Assembly: GCA_947625955.1 (NCBI GenBank) | Contig: CANQQH010000003.1 | Span: 1 to 27,967, forward strand | Direction of reading: 5' to 3' | DNA length: 27,967 bases | Source of the DNA: an uncultured Clostridia bacterium | GTDB taxonomy: Bacteria; Bacillota; Clostridia; Christensenellales; UBA1242 | Shown: positions 8,733-13,184 of the stretch, one piece after another | How positions within the stretch are numbered: position 1 is the first letter of the stretch | Layout of the letters: every line of letters begins with the position of its first letter | Notes under the pieces: model-generated | Databases searched by the model: none | What the model was told of the DNA's origin: nothing | The model's input: the letters and a program-made list of their open reading frames with translations, nothing else | Position numbers and translations under genes: made by a program

Positions 8733-9932
8733 ATGGATTTATTCAAAAAGTGTTCAGAAAACCCAACAATTCTTTTAAGTGAGAAGGCAAAGGAAGAGAA
8801 TATCTATCCTTATTTCCACAGGCTTGAATCAAAGCAAGACATCGTTGTTGAAATGGAAGGCAAGCGCGAAATCATGATCGGCTCAAACAACTATCTTGGG
8901 TTGACTGGCAATCAAGAAGTTATCGATGCTGCCGTTGAGGCAACAAAGAAGTTTGGAACAGGCTGCTCGGGTTCGAGGTTCCTAAACGGCACAACGTCTG
9001 CCCATGTTGAGCTTGAAAAAGAGCTCGCAGAGTTTTTGCAGAAAGAGGACTGCGTCACAATGAGCACCGGCTTTCAAACAAATCTTGGTGTTATAAGCGC
9101 CATTGTTGGCAGAAACGACTATGTTTTGTGCGACAAGGAGAACCACGCTTCAATCTATGATGCAATCAAACTCAGCTATGGAAAGCTCGTGCGATATGAA
9201 CACAACAACATGGAAGACCTGGAAGAAAAACTCAAAACAATTCCTGAAAGTGCCGGGATTTTGATTGTGACTGACGGCGTGTTCAGTATGAGCGGCGACG
9301 TTTGCGACCTTCCAAAACTTGTTGAACTCAAAAATAAATATGGCGCAAAACTCATGCTCGACGACGCTCATGCGCTTGGTATTCTTGGCGAGAACGGAAG
9401 GGGAACAGCAGAATATTTCAATCTTGAAAAAGATGTTGATTTAATTTGCGGAACTTTCTCAAAGAGCCTTGCGAGTCTTGGTGGATATTGCGCGTGCGAC
9501 AAGTATGTGGCCGAGTTCATCCGTCACACTTCGCGTCCGTTCATCTTCTCAGCGTCAATAACACCAGCTTGTCTTGCCGCCGCAAGAAAGAGTCTTGAAA
9601 TCATCAAGAGAGAACCTGAAAGAAGGAAAAATCTTTTGGAGGTTTCTGCCTATATGCGCAAGTGCCTGAGTGATAGGGGAATCATTTATAAGGAGAGTTC
9701 AACTCCAATAATACCAATCTATACCTATTCAGTTGAAGCAACTCTTGCGGCATGCAAGCGTTTGTTTGAAGAGGGAGTGTATGTTAACCCAGTTTTGCCA
9801 CCAGCAACACCTGTTGGCGAATGCCTCATTCGAACAAGCTACACCGCGACCCACACAAAAGAACTCATGGAAGAAGCTGCCGACAAGATTTTGAAAGTCT
9901 TCACTGAACTTGGTATCAATATTCAAAAATAG
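8733..9932 (+). CDS. Alpha-oxoamine synthase family PLP enzyme (serine palmitoyltransferase / KBL / BioF-like)
   Basis: Enzymes of this family condense an amino acid with an acyl-CoA and release CO2; examples are glycine C-acetyltransferase, 8-amino-7-oxononanoate synthase and serine palmitoyltransferase. The 399-residue length is typical. Visible are the substrate-entry motif NNYLGL, the PLP-stacking histidine H138 (KENHASIYD), the aspartate pair in MLDDAHA (D210/D211 with H213) and the Schiff-base lysine K244 (GTFSKSLASLGGY). RPFIFSAS follows. GTFSKSLASLGG followed by RPFIFSAS is closest in my memory to serine palmitoyltransferase-like and unassigned oxoamine synthases, but substrate choice cannot be settled by eye. 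No biotin or sphingolipid genes are nearby. It has its own promoter, and the next gene appears to have a separate one. Confidence 0.87.
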   Translation: MDLFKKCSENPTILLSEKAKEENIYPYFHRLESKQDIVVEMEGKREIMIGSNNYLGLTGNQEVIDAAVEATKKFGTGCSGSRFLNGTTSAHVELEKELAEFLQKEDCVTMSTGFQTNLGVISAIVGRNDYVLCDKENHASIYDAIKLSYGKLVRYEHNNMEDLEEKLKTIPESAGILIVTDGVFSMSGDVCDLPKLVELKNKYGAKLMLDDAHALGILGENGRGTAEYFNLEKDVDLICGTFSKSLASLGGYCACDKYVAEFIRHTSRPFIFSASITPACLAAARKSLEIIKREPERRKNLLEVSAYMRKCLSDRGIIYKESSTPIIPIYTYSVEATLAACKRLFEEGVYVNPVLPPATPVGECLIRTSYTATHTKELMEEAADKILKVFTELGINIQK

Positions 9933-9936
9933 CCTC

Positions 9937-9965
9937 TTGAAAATTTTGTTTTGATGATTTATACT
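9937..9965 (+). promoter_or_regulatory. Sigma-A promoter of the Cys-rich protein gene
   Basis: TTGAAA (9937-9942), a 17-base spacer and TATACT (9960-9965). It starts just after the stop of the previous gene. The predicted transcript start lies about 10 bases before the ATG at 9982. Confidence 0.75.
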
Positions 9966-9981
9966 ATTGCGTGGTGATAAA

Positions 9982-10305
9982 ATGGAAAACAAAGAAAATA
10001 TTGAAAAACTCAAAAAAGAACTCATAAAAAAGCTGCCAAAACTTGGCGAGCCATGCGTTCTTGACGAAACGGTTAGCTGCACACACTGCGGCGAATGTCT
10101 GCTTTGCGACCTTGACAACACGAAGTTTTGCAACAACTGTGGGAAGTGCCTCGACCAATTCAACACCGACGAAAAAGGCTATGTTTCCATCAAGATTGAC
10201 AAAATCATAAAAGACGAAAACGCAGCGGAGCCAACCCTCGAAGAACTTTATAAAATGTATGGGCTCGACGATGACGACGAAGACGGCGGCAATGAAAATC
10301 AATAA
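9982..10305 (+). CDS. Small cysteine-rich (probable metal-binding) protein
   Basis: This 107-residue protein matches no family I recognise. I choose ATG 9982, preceded by GTGGTGA, over an in-frame TTG at 9967 that would lie at or before the predicted transcript start. Eight cysteines sit in a tight block: C25, then C33-x2-C36-x2-C39-x2-C42, then C50-x2-C53-x2-C56, suggesting zinc or iron-sulfur binding. The N-terminus is a lysine-rich helix and the C-terminus is very acidic (LDDDDEDGG). There is no signal peptide or membrane segment. It has its own promoter and lies upstream of lexA, from which it is separated by a hairpin and the LexA operator, so it is probably not part of the SOS transcript. 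Function is unknown. Confidence 0.75.
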   Translation: MENKENIEKLKKELIKKLPKLGEPCVLDETVSCTHCGECLLCDLDNTKFCNNCGKCLDQFNTDEKGYVSIKIDKIIKDENAAEPTLEELYKMYGLDDDDEDGGNENQ

Positions 10306-10315
10306 AAAAATATAC

Positions 10316-10334
10316 GCGAAGCGAACTGCTTCGC
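10316..10334 (+). terminator. Hairpin, possible weak terminator
   Basis: A perfect 7-base stem, GCGAAGC / GCTTCGC, with loop GAACT, lies 10 bases after the Cys-rich gene. The following tract is TATATTTATAA, only partly T-rich, so termination would be imperfect. On the other strand a run of seven T residues follows. Confidence 0.45.
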
Positions 10335-10352
10335 TATATTTATAATGAAAAA

Positions 10353-10370
10353 TGCAAACAAACGTTTGCA
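10353..10370. promoter_or_regulatory. LexA-type operator
   Basis: A perfect palindrome, TGCAAAC-AAAC-GTTTGCA, has the same geometry as the Gram-positive LexA box (arms around a 4-base centre, consensus CGAAC-N4-GTTCG), with CAAAC replacing CGAAC. It overlaps the -35 element of lexA, as expected for autorepression. That LexA binds it is inference. Confidence 0.7.
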
Positions 10371-10394
10371 ATTTGATATTTTGTGTGTTATAAT
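10366..10394 (+). promoter_or_regulatory. lexA promoter
   Basis: TTGCAA (10366-10371), a 17-base spacer and TATAAT (10389-10394) with an extended -10 TG. The -35 is embedded in the right arm of the LexA-type palindrome. Confidence 0.8.
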
Positions 10395-10413
10395 GCTTTT
10401 ATAGGAGATAGAA

Positions 10414-11010
10414 ATGAAGAGAATTGACCAAACAGCCAAAGTGTATGAATTTATTGAATCATACATGAAAAAAAATTCCTATCCACCAAGCGTGAGAGAT
10501 ATGTGCGAGGGGCTGAATATTTCATCAACGGCAACAGTTGTTTATCATCTGCGCAAGCTTGAACGCCAAGGCAAGCTTGTTCGCGGCAAACAAAAGAACA
10601 GGGCAATAGACCTTCGCGGCGAAAAAATAAATGAATGTTCAATTCCGGTTGTTGGAAAAGTTGCAGCCGGCGAACCAATTTTGGCAACTGAAAATATTGA
10701 GGAAAACCTATCATTTTCAAACAACGTTTTTGGAGATAATGATGAACTTTTCATCCTCAACGTCAGCGGCGACAGCATGATAAACGCCGGCATCTTGTCG
10801 GGCGATAAAGTGGTTGTCCACAAGCAATCAAACGCTGAAAACGGCGAAATTGTTGTTGCTATGATTGACGATAGCGCAACCGTTAAAAGATTTTTTAAGG
10901 AAGCAGGGCACATTCGCTTGCAACCTGAAAATGACTTTATGCAGCCAATAATAGTGAAAGACGCAACAATACTTGGAAAAGTTGTCGGCCTCATTAGAAA
11001 CTATAAATAA
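10414..11010 (+). CDS. lexA: SOS transcriptional repressor LexA
   Basis: LexA represses DNA-damage genes and cleaves itself when stimulated by RecA filaments. The 198-residue protein has an N-terminal winged helix (SYPPSVRDMCEGLNISSTATVVYHLRKLERQG). It also has the Ala85-Gly86 self-cleavage site (GKVAAGEP) and the peptidase-fold domain with nucleophile S121 (SGDSM) and general base K158 (ATVKRF). All residues needed for autoproteolysis are present. AGGAGA precedes the ATG. A LexA-type palindrome covers its promoter, so it probably represses itself. recA, the co-protease, lies about 16.6 kb away at the right edge of the window. Confidence 0.96.
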   Translation: MKRIDQTAKVYEFIESYMKKNSYPPSVRDMCEGLNISSTATVVYHLRKLERQGKLVRGKQKNRAIDLRGEKINECSIPVVGKVAAGEPILATENIEENLSFSNNVFGDNDELFILNVSGDSMINAGILSGDKVVVHKQSNAENGEIVVAMIDDSATVKRFFKEAGHIRLQPENDFMQPIIVKDATILGKVVGLIRNYK

Positions 11011-11036
11011 AGAGCCTAAACTTTTGGCTCTTTTGC
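11009..11036. terminator. Bidirectional terminator between lexA and the PPTase gene
   Basis: An AAAGAGCC / GGCTCTTT stem (11009-11016 and 11026-11033) has a 9-base loop, A-rich to the left and T-rich to the right. It includes the end of lexA and the stop codon of the convergent gene. Confidence 0.85.
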
Positions 11037-11564
11037 TTTTTCGCAAACGCAAATGATATAGGAGTCATACTTTTTGTATTTGTAGCTTAGCCCCTTGTAG
11101 TCAAGCATTTTTATGTTCGCAAGATTAAGGTCAAGAAGCTTTATGGTTGCTTCTTTTTTTGTGTAGATTGTGGTGAAATATTCCGCTTTGTCTTTTGCGT
11201 TTTTCAATTGATATAGTTCGTTTTGGTTGAATGAGTATGTGGCAACTTTTTCGCGCAGCTGAATCTTTTCAATATCAACGCCAATCTCACTGCTACTTGT
11301 TGCAATAACCAAAACATTTCCCGAATGTGAGAAGGAAAAATGATAGCCTTCGATGTATGGTTTTCCATTGTTAGAATACAAAAAATCTGGATTTCCATCG
11401 ATTTTGAGCATGTTTTTCAACAAAAAATACTCCAAAATTGCAATTTTTCTTTCAATACCTTTTTTCATAAGTGCTCGTTGTTTTCGCGAGGGTGGAAGCA
11501 AAGTAAATAATTTTTCCATCGTTTTATCACTAACACTATCAAATTTATCAAAAATTAAAATCAT
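11016..11564 (-). CDS. Sfp-type 4'-phosphopantetheinyl transferase
   Basis: The enzyme attaches the phosphopantetheine arm of CoA to a serine of carrier proteins (ACP, or PCP of peptide/polyketide synthases). Family motifs are clear: NGKPYIEGYHFSFSHS, the metal-binding IGVDIE (D97, E99), and YTKKEATIKL with E138 and K142. At 182 residues it is somewhat shorter than Sfp (about 220), closer to compact AcpT/HetI-like forms. No polyketide or peptide synthase is in the window. It could therefore serve fatty-acid ACP if a separate AcpS is lacking, or remote secondary-metabolite genes. It has its own promoter and GAAAGGAAA before the ATG. Confidence 0.88.
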   Translation of the reverse strand: MILIFDKFDSVSDKTMEKLFTLLPPSRKQRALMKKGIERKIAILEYFLLKNMLKIDGNPDFLYSNNGKPYIEGYHFSFSHSGNVLVIATSSSEIGVDIEKIQLREKVATYSFNQNELYQLKNAKDKAEYFTTIYTKKEATIKLLDLNLANIKMLDYKGLSYKYKKYDSYIICVCEKAKEPKV

Positions 11565-11584
11565 GTTTTTTTCCTTTCAATATC

Positions 11585-11613
11585 ATTATATCAAAAGAAA
11601 ACAAATTTTTCAA
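11585..11613 (-). promoter_or_regulatory. Sigma-A promoter of the PPTase gene
   Basis: On the minus strand, TTGAAA (11613-11608), a 17-base spacer and TATAAT (11590-11585). The predicted transcript begins about 14 bases before the ATG. Confidence 0.78.
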
Positions 11614-11638
11614 TCTTAATCATAATTAATCTAAAAAG

Positions 11639-11667
11639 TTGACAAATAATAGCTTTGTTGATATAAT
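11639..11667 (+). promoter_or_regulatory. Consensus promoter of tRNA-Trp
   Basis: Exact consensus: TTGACA (11639-11644), a 17-base spacer, TATAAT (11662-11667). It is the strongest promoter seen in the window, fitting a stable RNA gene. Confidence 0.9.
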
Positions 11668-11682
11668 AGCAAAGTAGTTTAT

Positions 11683-11757
11683 AGGGGAGTGGCTCAACGG
11701 TAGAGTAGCGGTCTCCAAAACCGTAGGTTGCGTGTTCGAATCGCGTCTCCCCTGCCA
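11683..11757 (+). tRNA. tRNA-Trp (anticodon CCA)
   Basis: Cloverleaf parts are visible: acceptor AGGGGAG (11683-11689) pairs with CTCCCCT (11747-11753), discriminator G, and encoded CCA (11755-11757). The anticodon stem GCGGT / ACCGT closes the 7-base loop CTCCAAA, with CCA at 11715-11717. The T-arm contains GTTCGAATC. A strong terminator follows at once. Its last 18 bases plus seven A residues occur again about 194 bases downstream. Confidence 0.95.
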
Positions 11758-11790
11758 AAAAAACAAGTGACAAAATGTCACTTGTTTTTT
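11758..11790 (+). terminator. Terminator of tRNA-Trp
   Basis: A long perfect stem, AAACAAGTGACA / TGTCACTTGTTT, with an AAA loop is flanked by A and T runs that extend the pairing. It directly follows the tRNA CCA end. Confidence 0.9.
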
Positions 11791-11801
11791 TCATGGGGAC
11801 C

Positions 11802-11921
11802 GATTCGAACACTTTAACTAGGGCTCCCACAAGAAAAAATTTTTCTTGTGGGAAGAGGAGAAACCAAGGTGGAAAAAAGGGCGGGCTTGCGCTAACAAGG
11901 CCGCTTGAAAATACCACCTTG
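11802..11921. repeat. Palindrome-rich insertion between two tRNA-Trp 3' ends
   Basis: Three structures follow the tRNA terminator. GATTCGAACAC (11802-11812) is an inverted copy of the tRNA T-arm at 11732-11742. A perfect 14-base inverted repeat around a single base spans 11825-11853 (arms start TCCCACAAG and end CTTGTGGGA). A nested pair has CAAGGTGG (11865-11872) with CCACCTTG (11914-11921) outside, and GCGGGCTTG (11881-11889) with CAAGGCCGC (11896-11904), one mismatch, inside. Nothing codes here: the reading frames across it are antisense-tRNA artefacts. It resembles the remains of an insertion at the tRNA 3' end or a structured repeat element. Confidence 0.6.
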
Positions 11922-11932
11922 TGTTTCGACGA

Positions 11933-11957
11933 AATCGCGTCTCCCCTGCCAAAAAAA
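11933..11957 (+). repeat. Duplicated 3' end of tRNA-Trp (att-like direct repeat)
   Basis: These 25 bases repeat 11739-11763 exactly: the last 18 bases of tRNA-Trp including CC of the CCA end, plus a run of seven A residues. Just upstream, GTGTTTCGACGAAATCG resembles the tRNA T-arm with a small insertion. This is what an integrase attachment site, or a collapsed second tRNA copy, would leave. No integrase lies between the copies. Confidence 0.75.
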
Positions 11958-11984
11958 ATCTCAGCAAAATGCTGGGATTTTTTA
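11957..11984 (+). terminator. Terminator after the tRNA-like fragment
   Basis: An AATCTCAGC / GCTGGGATT stem (11957-11965, 11971-11979) is followed by TTTTTATT. It stands to the duplicated tRNA end as the first terminator does to the intact tRNA, suggesting a former tandem tRNA gene with its own terminator. Confidence 0.75.
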
Positions 11985-12196
11985 TTCAATTTGGTTTACC
12001 AAATTGAAATGTAATTCTGCCCAATGGGCAGATATGTAATTCTACCCGCAAGGGTAGAGATGTAATTCGCCGTTAGGCGAATATTCTCGCACAGGCAAAC
12101 CAAATTGAATTACATATTCAACTTCGTTGAAATTACATGTCCGCCAGTGCGGAATTACATATCCAACTTCGTTGGAATATCTCCTGACGGCGAATT
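11985..12196. repeat. Array of small hairpins with conserved ATGTAATT / AATTACAT spacers
   Basis: Seven local inverted repeats of unrelated sequence lie in 212 bases: TTCAATTTGG/CCAAATTGAA (11985-12008), CTGCCC/GGGCAG (12017-12031), TCTACCC/GGGTAGA (12041-12058), ATTCGCC/GGCGAAT (12065-12082), TTCAAC/GTTGAA (12117-12131), TCCGC/GCGGA (12140-12153) and TCCAAC/GTTGGA (12162-12176). Loops are 3-4 bases. Between them sits an invariant octamer: ATGTAATT in the left half (12009, 12034, 12060) and its reverse complement AATTACAT in the right half (12108, 12131, 12153). Two longer inverted repeats tie the halves together: TTCAATTTGGTTT (11985) with AAACCAAATTGAA (12097), and AATTCGCCGT (12064) with ACGGCGAATT (12187). 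Stems vary while spacers are constant, so this is neither a CRISPR array nor a simple tandem repeat. It lies immediately upstream of the four-helix-bundle gene. Confidence 0.88.
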
Positions 12197-12225
12197 AAAT
12201 CATTACTTGAATTTATATATCAACG

Positions 12226-12258
12226 AGAACAGAATTTCTTGATTTCATTTTTTGTTCT
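12226..12258. promoter_or_regulatory. Inverted repeat around the -35 box of the four-helix-bundle gene
   Basis: AGAACA (12226-12231) and TGTTCT (12253-12258) form a 6-base inverted repeat on either side of the -35 element. It could be an operator; only the geometry is seen. Confidence 0.35.
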
Positions 12259-12268
12259 GTGATATCAT
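12239..12268 (+). promoter_or_regulatory. Promoter of the four-helix-bundle gene (leaderless)
   Basis: TTGATT (12239-12244), an 18-base spacer and TATCAT (12263-12268). The ATG follows only 6 bases after the -10, where transcription normally starts, and no purine-rich ribosome binding site is present. The mRNA is therefore probably leaderless. Confidence 0.65.
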
Positions 12269-12274
12269 AAACTT

Positions 12275-12631
12275 ATGAAAAACATATTATTAGAAGATTC
12301 TGAAAAATTATCTATTGAAGTATCAAAACTTTGCGATTCTTTGACAAATATTAAAAACGTTCATAACACAATTTTTCAATTGAGAAAATCAGCCACTAGT
12401 GTTCATGCAAATATTCGCGAAGCAAACTACCCACAAAGTTTACCAGATATGTTATCAAGGTTTCAAATAGCAAGAAAGGAGTGCTACGAAACAGAAGGCT
12501 GGATTAAAAATTTATATAGCACTGGAAACATTGATATAGAAAAATTCAAAGAATTGAGAAACCTTGCAGGGAAAATTAGACGATTGTTAATTTCATCATG
12601 CATAACCATTGAAAAAAAGATTAATCACTAA
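12275..12631 (+). CDS. Four-helix-bundle protein (S23 / 23S rRNA intervening-sequence family, Avd-like fold)
   Basis: This 118-residue, all-helical basic protein matches the family known from ORFs within 23S rRNA intervening sequences (TIGR02436), related in fold to the Avd accessory protein of diversity-generating retroelements. Recognisable features are the N-terminal LSIEVSKLCDSL helix, the family core FQLRKSATSVHANIREANY, SRFQIARKECYETEGWI in the third helix and the C-terminal helix LRNLAGKIRRLLISSCITIEKK. The pentameric Avd binds nucleic acid through a basic surface. Stand-alone S23 proteins have no established role. No rRNA, reverse transcriptase or variable repeat is nearby. Instead the gene follows the hairpin array, ending 79 bases after it. 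Its composition is AT-richer than its neighbours, suggesting transfer. Initiation appears leaderless. Confidence 0.88.
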   Translation: MKNILLEDSEKLSIEVSKLCDSLTNIKNVHNTIFQLRKSATSVHANIREANYPQSLPDMLSRFQIARKECYETEGWIKNLYSTGNIDIEKFKELRNLAGKIRRLLISSCITIEKKINH

Positions 12632-12653
12632 ATCACTTCTAATGAACAAAAAC

Positions 12654-12683
12654 TTGACTTTGGGCTTGTTTTTATGCTAAATT
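12654..12683 (+). promoter_or_regulatory. rnhA promoter (leaderless)
   Basis: TTGACT (12654-12659), an 18-base spacer and TAAATT (12678-12683) preceded by TGC. The ATG is 6 bases downstream with no ribosome binding site, so transcription and translation start are predicted to coincide. Confidence 0.6.
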
Positions 12684-12689
12684 CAACTT

Positions 12690-13133
12690 ATGAAAAAAGT
12701 TACAATCTACACCGATGGAGCATGCTCTGGTAATCCGGGCAATGGGGGATATGGCGCGATACTCATCTATGGCAAGGCCAAAAAGGAAATTCAGGGCGCG
12801 CAGAAAAACACAACGAACAATCGCATGGAAATGACCGCCGTGATAAGCGCGTTATCGCTTTTGAAAGAGCCTTGCAAAGTTGACCTATACAGCGACTCAG
12901 CCTATGTTGTTAACGCCTTCAACGAGGGCTGGATTGAGAATTGGAAGAAAAATAATTTCAGGGGCTCCGACAAAAAAGAAATCAAAAATCTTGACCTATG
13001 GCAGCAGCTCATAGCTCTCACCGAAACCCACAAGGTGACATTCATAAAAGTCAAGGGCCATGCCGACAATGAGCTAAACAACCGATGCGACTATCTTGCA
13101 ACAAGCGCAATTCAAGCAGCAACAAACGAATAA
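12690..13133 (+). CDS. rnhA: Ribonuclease HI
   Basis: RNase HI cleaves the RNA strand of RNA:DNA hybrids, removing primers and R-loops. The 147 residues match the E. coli enzyme in length. All four active-site acids are present: D9 (YTDGACSGNPG), E47 (NNRMEMTA), D69 (YSDSAYV) and D134, along with the flexible-loop histidine H124 (VKGHADNELNN). The basic handle region WIENWKKNNFRG is intact. It is separated from the four-helix-bundle gene by 58 bases and has its own promoter. It is convergent with the PadR gene across a shared terminator. Confidence 0.96.
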   Translation: MKKVTIYTDGACSGNPGNGGYGAILIYGKAKKEIQGAQKNTTNNRMEMTAVISALSLLKEPCKVDLYSDSAYVVNAFNEGWIENWKKNNFRGSDKKEIKNLDLWQQLIALTETHKVTFIKVKGHADNELNNRCDYLATSAIQAATNE

Positions 13134-13151
13134 TCCGCCGCCGAGCGCATT

Positions 13152-13181
13152 AAAAAAGAGAAGGTTTTTCCTTCTCCTTTT
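13152..13181. terminator. Bidirectional terminator between rnhA and the PadR fusion gene
   Basis: A GAGAAGG / CCTTCTC stem (13158-13164, 13170-13176) with a TTTTT loop has six A residues before it and T-rich sequence after it. Confidence 0.82.
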
Positions 13182-13184
13182 TCT

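Noticed and set aside
11591..11989. 132-residue minus-strand frame across the tRNA region
   Set aside because: It reads through tRNA-Trp on the opposite strand (the ETRFEHATYGFG-type peptide is a known antisense-tRNA artefact) and two terminators; no ribosome binding site.
11985..12196. CRISPR array
   Set aside because: The conserved unit is only 8 bases and changes orientation, the intervening pieces are themselves palindromes of 14-24 bases, and there are no cas genes.
11985..12275. Riboswitch or T-box leader for the four-helix-bundle gene
   Set aside because: The predicted transcript starts at the ATG, after the array, and no T-box or known riboswitch core is visible.
12275..12631. Diversity-generating retroelement based on the Avd-like protein
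   Set aside because: No reverse transcriptase, template repeat or variable repeat in the window.
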